64,000 bases of DNA from positions 1 through 64,000 of the forward strand of contig NZ_PSZE01000032.1 in the NCBI RefSeq assembly GCF_002933465.1, in the 5' to 3' direction. A program made the position numbers and the translations under genes. Below the pieces are notes generated by a model that saw only the letters and a list, made by a program, of their open reading frames with translations, did no database searches and was not told where the DNA came from. This stretch comes from Nocardia nova (lineage in GTDB: Bacteria; Actinomycetota; Actinomycetes; Mycobacteriales; Mycobacteriaceae). Each line of letters opens with the position of its first letter. Within the stretch, counting starts at the first letter, position 1. Positions 1 through 8,750 of the stretch are shown piece after piece.

Positions 1-1185
1 CCCCACCAGCCGCCGCATCAGCCGCCGCGAAAGCCCGGCCCGGGGCAGCCCGGCGTAGGCCATCACGGCCCCGACGGTGGCCATCACGACCGCCGAGGTC
101 ACGGGCACGGCGACCACGGCCACGACCACCACCACGGCGGACCGGGCGGCTACGGTCGAGACGACCACGGCCGTCCGGGGCGGCACGACCTCGGAGGCGA
201 CGATGGGCACCGTCCTTCCGTTCGCGGGCTGCCCGGCAATGGTCACGACGGTTCGCCCGCCCGGCCCGGTGGCCACGACCGCGGCCCCGGATCCGGCCGA
301 GGCTTCTCGAATCCGGGTGTGCCAGGTGTTCCGGTGCCGGGTTCGCAGGCTCAGCCGAACATCCCGGTACCGCCGTGGCTTTCGGAGGCAGGTGGCCCGG
401 GCGATGCCGCCCTCGAACCGCGTGCGCCCGACGGTTCACACGCGGCGATCCCACCGGATCATGGTGTCGGACAGGGTCCTGGCGGTGCCGGCCGGTACGG
501 CAACGGGAACGGCAACGGCACCGGCCACGACCCGGGAGCCGGAAACGGGAACGCCCACGATCGACAGTTCTCGGTCGATCGCCCGTTCACCCTCGGCGAT
601 CCGGTGGCGGGTACAGCGGGCCATGATGGGGCGCAACCGGTTCCGGCGATCCAACCGCAAACCGGCGGTCCGCAGAACGGTTTTCCGCCGTTCGCGCCAC
701 CGATGCCGAACGGCAACAACCCGGCCTCCGCCTCCACTCCGGCACGCCACCCCGTGCACCCGACCGGCTCGCCGACTCCTGCCCCGCCCCGCGTCCTGGT
801 GCGGGAGTTCAACGGTCACCGTTGTGCGGAGGTCGATCCGCTCACCGGATCGCTGCACGAGGCCGCCGAGCCGATGGGCCCGTTCAGCGGGGTGTACGGC
901 GATCTCGACGGCGTGGAGTTCGTCTTCTTCCGCACCGACGATCGGCTCTTCCTGCGCGTGGCCGGCCAGTTGATCGACGTCGACGATCTGGCGGTGATCG
1001 TGCACTGGCAGCGTGCGGGCCGCCGGCATACCGAGTTCACCGTCACCCGAGCGGGACTGGCGGTGTGCACGGCGCGCTATCGCCAGCGCACACCGGAACT
1101 CGACCTCGGCTTGTGGATTCGCGATGTGCTCGACAATCCGGCCCACCGTACGCAGATCTTCGCCGACGTCCGGGGTGTGCGGTGA
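1..1185 (+). CDS. Gly/His/Pro-rich protein, 5' end missing
   Basis: The reading frame is open from the first base of the window, so the true start lies upstream. The visible N-terminal 100 residues are low-complexity, dominated by Gly, His and Asp in GH/HD repeats, then a Pro/Gly linker. The last ~130 residues form a compact, non-repetitive domain with alternating hydrophobic segments (from about base 795). I do not recognise that domain. The gene opens the ESX substrate block and is followed after 100 bp by an immunity-like gene, so a secreted effector or surface protein is possible, but this is inference from position. A shorter start at ATG 319 would discard the His-rich part, although the in-frame composition upstream is continuous with the gene. 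Confidence 0.6.
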   Translation, partial: PHQPPHQPPRKPGPGQPGVGHHGPDGGHHDRRGHGHGDHGHDHHHGGPGGYGRDDHGRPGRHDLGGDDGHRPSVRGLPGNGHDGSPARPGGHDRGPGSGRGFSNPGVPGVPVPGSQAQPNIPVPPWLSEAGGPGDAALEPRAPDGSHAAIPPDHGVGQGPGGAGRYGNGNGNGTGHDPGAGNGNAHDRQFSVDRPFTLGDPVAGTAGHDGAQPVPAIQPQTGGPQNGFPPFAPPMPNGNNPASASTPARHPVHPTGSPTPAPPRVLVREFNGHRCAEVDPLTGSLHEAAEPMGPFSGVYGDLDGVEFVFFRTDDRLFLRVAGQLIDVDDLAVIVHWQRAGRRHTEFTVTRAGLAVCTARYRQRTPELDLGLWIRDVLDNPAHRTQIFADVRGVR

Positions 1186-1285
1186 AAAGCGCAGCACCGC
1201 ACACTGTTACCGAGCATCGCACCGATGAGGATGTCCGCGGCCGGCCGCGCCGGACGGCGGACGCGAACGAGGAGAACACCGCGAC

Positions 1286-2920
1286 GTGACCCGCCCCGAT
1301 GACCACAACCCGGCCCCGCAGCCGGAGGCCGATCCGGCCGCTACAACGGTGTCGGCCCGACCGGACAGCGCACACGCGGCCGCCGCGCCGGCTCCCGCAC
1401 TCGACGACCGGTCCGATCTTCCGGCGCACGACCCCGCGGGTTCCGCCGCCGAGGACGAGCCGGACGTCGGCTTCACCCTGGGTGGCGGAATGCCCGAATC
1501 CATCGCGGCGGCAGTCGATCCGGAGGCGCGCGCCAGGGAATTGGCACACGGGATCGCGCGCGAACTGGCGGCGGTCGCGCCCGAGGGGTGGCACGAGTTG
1601 ACCGCTGTCTTCGCCATCACGGTGGTGGTCGGCGGCGGCGAGGTCGTCTTCACCGACGATCAGGAACGCATGCTGCGCGCCGATCCGCCCGAGTCGGTTC
1701 TGGAGTTGGTGCGCGAGCACCGCGACCTGTCCGCGGCCTTCGACAGCGGTCCCTGGTGGCGGCTGTTCGTCCGATTGGACCGGGCCGGGCATCTGCAGGT
1801 CGACTACGACTACGGTGACGAACCGTTCCCCGACGATCAACTGCTGGCGCCGGAGGCGTATCTGGCCGATCTGCACGCATATCCGCGTGATCGGGTGCCG
1901 GTCTGGCTGGGCGCCTACATCGGGCACGGCGACCGGCAGTCGCGCCCACCGGCCGTCGCGGCCCGGCAAGCGCGCGCCGATCGAGCCGAGGGTGTGGTTC
2001 CCGTGGTGTCGGACGACGACTTTCCCGATCTGCCCACGCTGTGGAGCCGGTGGGCGGTGATGGCGGCCGCCTTCGTCGCCGCCGGATCGCAGTGGGGTCC
2101 GCGCGTGTTGCCGTCGCTGGGCTGGTTCGAGGGTGCGCGGCGTGGCGGCAGCACGCTGTATCTTCTGCCCGGCGGCCGGGCCGTGCTCTCCGGCGGGGTG
2201 TGGGAGGCGCCGGCGCTCGATGCCGCCTACAACGGCGGTGCCCCGCTGCCGCGGCTGTATGCAGGAGCACCGGAATGGGTGTCGAATTCGGTGCTCAATC
2301 CGCGCTTCGGCGACGGGCTGCTGTCGTTCTGCTACTGGTGGGAGGACGGGCGATGGTATCGCGGTGAGTCACCCTCGGCCGATCATCTCAGCGACGCGCT
2401 GCCGGGTGTGTGGACCTCGGCCACCGTCGCGCAGGTGATCCGCGGCCTGATCGACGGCGAAGCCGACGACGAATTGCGCTCCGCGGTGGACACCCTGGTC
2501 GCCGCGGCCGAGGCGAATGTGGTCACCCGCGAAACCCTGGTCGCCGTCTTCGGCGACGACGGCGGCTTCGATATCGACGGCGCCTTCAACCAGCTCACCC
2601 TGGCCGGTGCGACGCCGACGGGCCCGGCGCCGCTGCCGCAGCCCGAGGCGGTCGAGCGGGTGCGTGATCACCTCGGCGAGGCCGGGATCGCTACCGACGG
2701 ATATCCGCTGGATCGGCTACACGCGGACCGGATCTCGGTGGGCTGGATGGTGTACGTGCCCGCCGAGCCCGACGAGGTGGCGATCGGGCGGGCCGTGTTC
2801 TACGTCGCCGACGACGGTGTGCTGGAACAGTCCTCGTCCTCGATCGCGCCGTCGGTGTACGTCGAGGGTTTCGAACAGCGGTTCCGGGAGCGGCGCGGCG
2901 CACTGCGGGCCGGGTGGTGA
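1286..2920 (+). CDS. YezG-like (immunity-type) protein
   Basis: Codes for 544 residues from a GTG start, with GAGGAG eleven bases upstream. Residues 1-70 are a Pro/Ala-rich acidic tail. Residues ~80-215 resemble the YezG/DUF600 immunity-protein layout: a helix, a GW-x-L strand, a W-W-x-L-F strand pair, then a segment reading PEAYLADLHAYP before VPVWL. Two further Trp-rich domains follow, the last (from ~460) containing a SSSSIAPS segment. YezG-like proteins neutralise toxins of polymorphic or type VII systems, and this one sits beside an unidentified low-complexity gene in an ESX substrate block. The family call is from remembered pattern only; it could instead be an ESX-associated protein of unknown role. 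No signal peptide or membrane span is visible. Confidence 0.5.
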   Translation: MTRPDDHNPAPQPEADPAATTVSARPDSAHAAAAPAPALDDRSDLPAHDPAGSAAEDEPDVGFTLGGGMPESIAAAVDPEARARELAHGIARELAAVAPEGWHELTAVFAITVVVGGGEVVFTDDQERMLRADPPESVLELVREHRDLSAAFDSGPWWRLFVRLDRAGHLQVDYDYGDEPFPDDQLLAPEAYLADLHAYPRDRVPVWLGAYIGHGDRQSRPPAVAARQARADRAEGVVPVVSDDDFPDLPTLWSRWAVMAAAFVAAGSQWGPRVLPSLGWFEGARRGGSTLYLLPGGRAVLSGGVWEAPALDAAYNGGAPLPRLYAGAPEWVSNSVLNPRFGDGLLSFCYWWEDGRWYRGESPSADHLSDALPGVWTSATVAQVIRGLIDGEADDELRSAVDTLVAAAEANVVTRETLVAVFGDDGGFDIDGAFNQLTLAGATPTGPAPLPQPEAVERVRDHLGEAGIATDGYPLDRLHADRISVGWMVYVPAEPDEVAIGRAVFYVADDGVLEQSSSSIAPSVYVEGFEQRFRERRGALRAGW

Positions 2921-3119
2921 CACTCGCCGCCGGTGTTTCACCCCGCGTTCAACTGCCGTTGCCGCCGGTGTTGCTCGCAGGTCGCAGAATGTTCGAAAGA
3001 TGATGTGGGACTTGCTATTCGGCATATCGGCGCGGGCGGGGGACGACCTGCGGCCGGTATCGCCGGCGGGGTGAACGCGCAGCAGCTTCCGCTGCGACCG
3101 AATTCGAGGAGCACGACCG

Positions 3120-5069
3120 ATGGCGCCCGATCCGACTACGCCCGTCGCTACGGGTAATCCGTGGCCGGCGTTGAGTGACTATACGAAGAACCACACCTCC
3201 GGCAAGGATGCGTTGAAGTTCGAGCCGGACGTGGCCCTGGAGGTGGCCGCGGCCGCGGAGAGCACGATCGCCGCGCTGAAGACATTGCAGCTCTACACCG
3301 ACGACCTCACCGCCGGTTCGCCGGTGTCGAATCTCGCGTCGGGCACCGCACTGGGTAAGAAGTTCGGTACCGAGGCCACCGATCTGAAGACGGTCTTCGA
3401 GGACCACAAGACGATCCTCGGCCAGATGATCGACACCTTCATCGCGGCCGGCAAGGCCTACGGCACGATGGACGGCTTCAACTCCGCGCTGCTGGACAAC
3501 GTCAGCGGCAAACCGGACTACATGTGGGACGCCGACGGCCTGGACCCGATGGGTGATCCGCCGAAAGTGCCGGCGACCAACGACGATCTGAAGAATCCCG
3601 TCGACGCGATGGACAACAAGGCGGGACTGCAGTCGTTCCAGTCCTCGACCATCAGCCCCGAAGCGCCCGACTACATGAGCTGGTACGACCTGTTCCAGGT
3701 CGGCAACTACATCCGGGTCAACAAGGTGGCCGAGAATCTCGCCAACCACGCGGGTACCTGGTGGTGGATGGCGACCGAGGTGAACAAGGTGTACTCGGAT
3801 CTGCTGAACAAGATCGACTCGGTGACCGTCGACAAGTGGAGCGGACCGGGCAAGGAGACCGCGGTCGCGGCGGTGCAGGCCTACGGCAAGAGCATCCCGG
3901 GGTTGTCCACCGCGATCAAGGGCACGGGTGATCTGCTCGTCTACACCTCGGGGTGGTTGAACGAGACTCAGTACAGCATGCCGCCGAACAACGAGGCCGA
4001 TGCGACGACACAGCAGCAGTGGATCCAAACCGTGCGCGAGAGTTTCCGGCGTACCTATGTCTTCGGGATGAACCAGTCGTCGTCGCACGTTCCGGTACTG
4101 CCCGCGGCGGCGGCGGCATTCGGCCAGATTCCCGCCAATCCGTACGACCCGACCGGCCAGAACCCGCCGGGCAGTCAGAACCCGCCCGGCAGCCAGAATC
4201 CGCCCGGCAGCCAGAATCCGCCCGGCAGCCAGAATCCTCCAGGGGGCAGCACCCCGCCCGGCGGCGCGACCCCGCCGGGTGGTACGACTCCGGGCGGCTC
4301 ACCCAACGACGCACAGGCCAAGGCCGCACAGGAGGCCGCGGCCCGGCAGCAGCGGGAGGCGTTGGCGCAGCAGCAGAAACAGGCCGCGGAATACGAGAAG
4401 CAGCAGAAGGAAGCTCAGCAGCAACAACAAAAGGAACAGCAGCAGCAACAGAAGCAGCAGGAACAACTGCAGAAGCAACAGGAGCGGCAGCAGGCGGCCG
4501 CACAACAGCAGCAGGAACAGCAGCAGGTCATGTCCGCTGTCCAGCAACTGATGTCGGCCGCGCAGCAGGGTGTCCAGCAGCTGATGCAGGCATTCCAGCA
4601 GGTTGCTCAGACCCTGACGCAGCAACAGCAGCAGGACGCGCTGGCCAAGGCCGGGCTGGGCGATATTCCGGGACTGGGTATTCCGGGTATGGACGGCTCG
4701 GATCCGCTGTCCGCCCTGGCGGGCGCCGGAGGCGGTGCGGGTGGCGGCGGTGGCGGTGTGCCCGGCGGCGGTGCCGGGGTGCCGGGATTGCCCGCGCTCA
4801 ATCGCGATCTGGCGCAGGCCTCCACGTTGTTCCCGCGGGCGAGCACGCTCAGCACGGCGTTGAGCGCCACCACCGTCGACTCCGCGACCGGCCGGGCCGG
4901 CGCCGCGCCGATGGCGGGCACTCCCGGCTCACCGGGTGCGGCCGGGGCGGGCGCGCAGAACCAGCAGGGCAAGGAGCACAAGCGGCCCGCCTATCTGGAC
5001 TCGGTCGAGCATCTCGAGGACGCACTCGGCGATGCGCCCGTGGTCGTGAAGCCGGTCGTCGAGAAATGA
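3120..5069 (+). CDS. EspB-like fused PE/PPE-type ESX substrate
   Basis: Codes for 649 residues; ATG 3120 follows GAGGAG. Residues 30-120 form a PE-like helical hairpin ending in a Y114-GTM-D118 motif, which fits the YxxxD/E secretion signal of ESX substrates. Residues 190-285 form a second helical unit with a W240-S-G242 turn, like the WXG turn of PPE proteins. This one-chain PE plus PPE layout is that of EspB. After it come five QNPPGS repeats, Pro/Gly linkers, a ~100-residue Gln-rich coiled segment (~400-500) and a Gly-rich tail. The stop overlaps the espG start (ATGA), so chaperone and substrate are probably translated together. The Gln/Gly-rich tail is much longer than in Mycobacterium EspB and suggests a cell-surface or multimer-forming role (inference). 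Confidence 0.7.
   Translation: MAPDPTTPVATGNPWPALSDYTKNHTSGKDALKFEPDVALEVAAAAESTIAALKTLQLYTDDLTAGSPVSNLASGTALGKKFGTEATDLKTVFEDHKTILGQMIDTFIAAGKAYGTMDGFNSALLDNVSGKPDYMWDADGLDPMGDPPKVPATNDDLKNPVDAMDNKAGLQSFQSSTISPEAPDYMSWYDLFQVGNYIRVNKVAENLANHAGTWWWMATEVNKVYSDLLNKIDSVTVDKWSGPGKETAVAAVQAYGKSIPGLSTAIKGTGDLLVYTSGWLNETQYSMPPNNEADATTQQQWIQTVRESFRRTYVFGMNQSSSHVPVLPAAAAAFGQIPANPYDPTGQNPPGSQNPPGSQNPPGSQNPPGSQNPPGGSTPPGGATPPGGTTPGGSPNDAQAKAAQEAAARQQREALAQQQKQAAEYEKQQKEAQQQQQKEQQQQQKQQEQLQKQQERQQAAAQQQQEQQQVMSAVQQLMSAAQQGVQQLMQAFQQVAQTLTQQQQQDALAKAGLGDIPGLGIPGMDGSDPLSALAGAGGGAGGGGGGVPGGGAGVPGLPALNRDLAQASTLFPRASTLSTALSATTVDSATGRAGAAPMAGTPGSPGAAGAGAQNQQGKEHKRPAYLDSVEHLEDALGDAPVVVKPVVEK
4158..4241 (+). repeat. 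18-bp tandem repeat encoding QNPPGS
   Basis: Five QNPP units separated by GS, with an 18-bp period, lie in frame inside the EspB-like gene. The central copies are nearly identical at DNA level, which indicates recent slippage and probable length variation between strains. Confidence 0.85.
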
Positions 5070-5878
5070 GCCGCAGCTGGAGCTTCACCGATCTCGAATT
5101 CGTCGTCATGTGGCGGCATTTCGGTGACGAGGGGCCCCCGCGTCCGTTCGTCTACACCACCGACATTCCGCTGGAGGACGATTTCCAGCGCGAATGCACG
5201 CGCCTGCGCGACCGGATGCTGGCCCGGCCCGACCACACCCTGTTCGACGCGGTACGCGACTGCACCCGGCCCGATCTCGCCGTCCTGGTCACGGGATTCG
5301 ACGGCCACGACCCGCATCGCGGCGAGGGAGCGGTCCGGCTGCTGGCCGCCCGGCGAGAGGATCGCGGCTACCTGCTCACCCAACTGCCCGGCCGTACCCT
5401 GTTGCACGCCGGTGGATTCACCATGGTGCAGTGCGATCCGCTGCGGCTGGCAGATATGGTCGCGGATGCCCTGCCACCGGTCGAGGCCGGTGGCTCCGGG
5501 CACATTCTGTTACCGCCCGATCCGGAATCGGCGGCCGGCGCCACCGAAGCGCACTACGTATCGGCCGACAGTGCGGGCGGTGCCCCGCAACTGTGGGACA
5601 GCTACGACGAGCCCGACGACGCCGCCGGGCAGCGCTTCCTCGATATCGTCCCGGAACGCTCCGGATCCATCGAAATCGCGCAGGGCGTATCGCGTTTCGG
5701 CCCGCGGGGTCGTACCGTCCGGCATCTGGACTGGCGCGACCTGTCCGGCGACGGCCGCTACGTGATCCAGGCGGGCCCGCCGCGCACCGCCGCCGGAGTG
5801 GACCGGCAGGGACTGATCGCCGCGATCAATGCCGAGATCATCACCGTCGTCCGCGCGATCAAGGACGAGCGCGTCTGA
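5066..5878 (+). CDS. espG: EspG-family ESX chaperone (first copy)
   Basis: Codes for 270 residues, starting at the ATG that overlaps the previous stop. The opening W-x-F-T-D-L-E-F strand, the central segment RGYLLTQLPG followed by a GG-x-x-x-x-M-V-Q strand, and the C-terminal helix ending in AINAEIITVVRAI match the EspG fold. EspG proteins are cytosolic chaperones that bind the PPE partner of PE-PPE pairs and deliver it to the EccC motor. Position directly behind the EspB-like PE/PPE fusion suggests that protein is its client. The length is typical for the family (260-300). A second, divergent EspG lies at 9728, so the locus probably has two chaperone-client sets. Confidence 0.85.
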   Translation: MSRSWSFTDLEFVVMWRHFGDEGPPRPFVYTTDIPLEDDFQRECTRLRDRMLARPDHTLFDAVRDCTRPDLAVLVTGFDGHDPHRGEGAVRLLAARREDRGYLLTQLPGRTLLHAGGFTMVQCDPLRLADMVADALPPVEAGGSGHILLPPDPESAAGATEAHYVSADSAGGAPQLWDSYDEPDDAAGQRFLDIVPERSGSIEIAQGVSRFGPRGRTVRHLDWRDLSGDGRYVIQAGPPRTAAGVDRQGLIAAINAEIITVVRAIKDERV

Positions 5879-5925
5879 CCGTCCGGCGCCACCGCGCCCG
5901 ATTCCGACCGACAACGAGGAGCATG

Positions 5926-6246
5926 ATGTCCACCGCGACAACGCGATCGGGAGCGATCGCGGTAGAGACCACGGAACAGGGCCTACCGCTGCGGATTTCG
6001 ATCGAAGCGAGCGAATTACGCCGAGATCCCGCCGAATTGGCCGCCGAGTTGCTCCGGCTGTGCTCGCGCGCGGCCGATCGGGCCGGACTCGCACGGCGGC
6101 GTCAACTCGCCGAGGCCGGACTGAGCAGCGACCTGCTCGCCTTGACCGGACTGCCCACGGCCGAGCAGGTCGAACGGCAGGAACTGATCGACGAGCAGGA
6201 GTACGACACGGAACCGCAGAGCTGGCTGAGGTCGGTGGAGTGGTAG
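5926..6246 (+). CDS. EspH-like ESX accessory protein
   Basis: Codes for 106 residues. The ATG at 5926 is preferred over 5923 because GAGGAG ends at 5921, leaving normal spacing. The N-terminal half carries a G-x-I-x-V strand, a G-x-x-x-x-I-x-I strand and a helix reading LAAELLRLCSRA; the C-terminal half has LTGLPTAEQVERQELI and an acidic Tyr-containing end. That order resembles mycobacterial EspH, which also lies directly after espG1. EspH is reported to chaperone ESX-1 substrates. The match is by pattern and gene order only. Confidence 0.5.
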   Translation: MSTATTRSGAIAVETTEQGLPLRISIEASELRRDPAELAAELLRLCSRAADRAGLARRRQLAEAGLSSDLLALTGLPTAEQVERQELIDEQEYDTEPQSWLRSVEW

Positions 6247-6284
6247 CCCAGGACGCCGGAGACGACGCGAACGAGGGGGAGCCG

Positions 6285-6626
6285 ATGGCGAATATGCCTG
6301 GTCTGTCCGGTGTTTCGGTGATGGACGAGTTGGTCGCCCGCACGGAGCGGCAGCTGGAACGCATGCGCGATCTGGGTGACCGGATGGCGGGGGTGCGCGC
6401 CCGCGAAACCTCACCGGACGGCGCCGTCACGGTGGAGGTCGACGGTAACGGCGCCTTGCTCGATCTCGTTTTCTCACCGTTGGTGAATCGGCTCACCCCA
6501 GCGGAGTTCGAGCAGGTGGTAGTGTCCACCGCGCGCAGCGCCGCCGCCCGTGCGTTCGCGCAACGCGGTGATCTGATCGCCGCATTCAACGAGGAGAACG
6601 GCGCCGGTACGCGCGAGATTCACTGA
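6285..6626 (+). CDS. YbaB/EbfC-fold protein (EspL-type)
   Basis: Codes for 113 residues; ATG 6285 follows GAGGGGGA. A long N-terminal helix (ARTERQLERMRDLGDRM) is followed by a three-stranded unit (GAVTVEVDGNGALLDLVF) and a C-terminal helix rich in Ala and Arg, which is the YbaB dimer architecture. YbaB proteins bind DNA without sequence specificity, but ESX loci carry YbaB-fold members such as EspL that stabilise or regulate substrates. The location between espH-like and espC-like genes favours the ESX role. Confidence 0.75.
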   Translation: MANMPGLSGVSVMDELVARTERQLERMRDLGDRMAGVRARETSPDGAVTVEVDGNGALLDLVFSPLVNRLTPAEFEQVVVSTARSAAARAFAQRGDLIAAFNEENGAGTREIH

Positions 6627-6750
6627 CGCGTAACGCGTTCTTAAGCTGCGCGCGTGCCAATCTACGTCGACGCCTGTTGCAATTGCTCGGTAGATGTTCG
6701 ATCCGCCGGTTACGCGAGCGCGAATCGGCTTACCGGGCAGGGGCTTTCAG

Positions 6751-7065
6751 ATGAGCGAGTTGGTAGCAGTACCGGAGGCGATCCGTCGCTACGGGGACAC
6801 GGCGGCCGCTATGGCCACCGAAACACTCTCCGCGGGCACGGTGAACCAGGCGGTGGCCATCGCCGCGGCCGTTCCGGTCTTCGGTTTGATCGGTCAGGAC
6901 TTTCTCGCGACATACGCGCTGGCGCAGGCGAATCACCTGAGTTCGGTGGTCGAGCTGGCGACGGTGCACGCCGGTACCGCGGTGACCGCGCATCAGAGTG
7001 CCGCCACCTACGCGACGACCGACCAGGACAACGCCGACCTCCTCGGCGGAATCGGCCGCGCGTGA
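6751..7065 (+). CDS. EspC-family type VII secretion target
   Basis: Codes for 104 residues; ATG 6751 is downstream of AGGGG. The protein is an Ala-rich helical hairpin of WXG100 size. A Y87-ATT-D91 signal near the C-terminus fits the YxxxD/E export motif. The N-terminal PEAIRRYGDTAA pattern is typical of the EspC/EspF family of ESX-secreted proteins, which often partner with EspA or EspE. The stop TGA overlaps the ATG of the next gene, an EspA/E-like protein, consistent with a co-translated substrate pair. Confidence 0.75.
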   Translation: MSELVAVPEAIRRYGDTAAAMATETLSAGTVNQAVAIAAAVPVFGLIGQDFLATYALAQANHLSSVVELATVHAGTAVTAHQSAATYATTDQDNADLLGGIGRA

Positions 7066-8429
7066 TGGAACCGGGCCTGGACCGGTCGATCGTCGACCTG
7101 TTGCGCCAGAGCGCGATGGGGTCGATCGTGGACCGGCCGGTCAACGACGTACTGCGGGAGATGGGGCTGCCGGGCCTGCCGCAGCTGCCGCCGGCGCCAC
7201 CGCTGCCGCAGCTACCGCCGCTGCCGGTGCTCGACCTGCATGCGCTGACCAAACCGATCACGGATCTGGCCAGCAGTTTCGGCACCGGCAAACTCGGCGC
7301 CGGCCCAGGCGCGGACCCGACGCAGGTGCTCTCCCAGGTCTCGGCCGTGCTGCAGACCGTCGTGCAACTGGGCACCACGGCGATGCAGACGGCGATGTCG
7401 CTGTGGCAGGGCGCGGGCGCGCTGTCGGCGGCGGCCACATCGACCCAGGCGGCCGCCGACGGTACGGCGGTGGCGGGCCAGGGTGCGCAGATGTCGCTGG
7501 GCACGACCGCCGCGGCCGGCAGCGTATTCACCGGAAACGCGCTGATGACCGGCATCACCTCGAAGTATCTGACCTCGCTCGCGGCGGCCGCGCCGTTCAT
7601 CGTCACCCCGCCGGGTCAGGTGTTCGTGCTGGCGATGTCGGCGCAGACGCTGGCCGAGGCGCTCGCCGTGGTCACCAAGACGCGGGTCGAGCTGACCGCG
7701 CACAGCGCGAAGATGGCGCACACCGGCCAGAAGGTCAAGATCACCAACGTGCCGCACGGGGTGTCGAATGTCGCCGCGCAGCGGGTCACGGTGCCGCAGG
7801 CTTCGCTGAAGTCCGTGGCCGGCACCACGTCGCGGCTCAGCGCCACGCCGTCCGGGATGTCGCTCGCGACCAACGCGTCGAGCTCGAATAGCGCCGCCGG
7901 CAATGCGACGCAATACGTTGCGCAGGCACTGCAGATGGTGCAATCCTTGTCGGCCGTCGGCGGGACGGGTGCGCAGGCGGCCACGAGCCTCACCGGCCGC
8001 GCCGCGAAACCGATCGCGGCCCCGGTCGCGGCGGCGGCCGGAGCCGGGGCCGGAGCCGGGGCACCCGGTGGCATCGGCGCACCGGCCGTCGGCCCATCCG
8101 AGATGTCCTCGCCCCTGCAGGCCGCGCGCACCCCGTCGATCATGACGGAGGCGGCCGTCACCGCGAGCACCGAGTCCGCGATCGTCTCCTCCGGCACGGC
8201 CGGCGGCCCGGGCATGATGCCGATGGCGCCGGGCGCGGCCGGAATGGCCCGCGCCGCATCGGATTCCAGCGGTGCGAGCGACGCGGTGCGCGGTCAGCTC
8301 GTCACGGCCGCACACGGCAACGACGTCGTGGGCGACATTGCCGGAGCCTCCCTCCCCGTGGTCGGGGCCGCCGACGCGGTCACCACCGCACCGGACACCG
8401 AGCCACCGGACAAAGCTCTCACCCTCTAG
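7065..8429 (+). CDS. EspA/EspE-like ESX substrate
   Basis: Codes for 454 residues, overlapping the EspC-like stop (a GTG three bases upstream is an alternative start). Residues 35-57 are Pro/Leu-rich. A helical region with a W114-Q-G116 turn and an Ala-rich stretch spans ~85-215. The C-terminal half is Ala/Ser/Thr/Gly-rich and probably disordered. No signal peptide is visible. Size, the WXG-type turn and pairing with an EspC-like protein fit the EspA/EspE group of ESX effectors. In mycobacteria EspA and EspC depend on each other for export. Confidence 0.6.
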   Translation: MEPGLDRSIVDLLRQSAMGSIVDRPVNDVLREMGLPGLPQLPPAPPLPQLPPLPVLDLHALTKPITDLASSFGTGKLGAGPGADPTQVLSQVSAVLQTVVQLGTTAMQTAMSLWQGAGALSAAATSTQAAADGTAVAGQGAQMSLGTTAAAGSVFTGNALMTGITSKYLTSLAAAAPFIVTPPGQVFVLAMSAQTLAEALAVVTKTRVELTAHSAKMAHTGQKVKITNVPHGVSNVAAQRVTVPQASLKSVAGTTSRLSATPSGMSLATNASSSNSAAGNATQYVAQALQMVQSLSAVGGTGAQAATSLTGRAAKPIAAPVAAAAGAGAGAGAPGGIGAPAVGPSEMSSPLQAARTPSIMTEAAVTASTESAIVSSGTAGGPGMMPMAPGAAGMARAASDSSGASDAVRGQLVTAAHGNDVVGDIAGASLPVVGAADAVTTAPDTEPPDKALTL

Positions 8430-8438
8430 GAGTTCGTG

Positions 8439-8735
8439 ATGGAATTCGATCCCGTAGTCGCGGCGCGCACCGCCGCCGATCTCGACGCACTCGCCGACCG
8501 TCTGGAGGCGGGCCTGCAGGCCGACACCCCGGCGCTGTCGGTCGCGGCTCCCGGTATCGACGAGGTGTCGCTGCGTGCGGCGACGACCCTGACCGAGGTC
8601 GGCGCGTCGTTCGACTCGTCGGGCAACCTCGGCGTGCAGGAGCTGCGCAAACTGGCCGCCACCCTGCGGGCGCAGTCGCGCGGGCTGTCCCGGATGGACA
8701 GCGAGAACGCCGCCGACCTCGGCGCCACGGCCTGA
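8439..8735 (+). CDS. PE-domain protein
   Basis: Codes for 98 residues. ATG 8439 is six bases after AGGAG and is preferred to GTG 8436. The helix-turn-helix core reads PALSVAAPGIDEVSLRAA, matching the PE-family turn where Pro/Gly precede DEVS. It lies 15 bp before a PPE-type gene and then an EspG gene, the classical PE-PPE-EspG arrangement. Unusually the protein contains no tyrosine, so the standard YxxxD/E export motif is absent; export may depend on its PPE partner or on a variant signal. Confidence 0.75.
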   Translation: MEFDPVVAARTAADLDALADRLEAGLQADTPALSVAAPGIDEVSLRAATTLTEVGASFDSSGNLGVQELRKLAATLRAQSRGLSRMDSENAADLGATA

Positions 8736-8750
8736 TCGGGGCGCGACGAC

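Noticed and set aside
4158..4241. CRISPR-like short tandem repeats
   Set aside because: Period 18 with no unique spacers and in frame with QNPPGS; it is a protein repeat.
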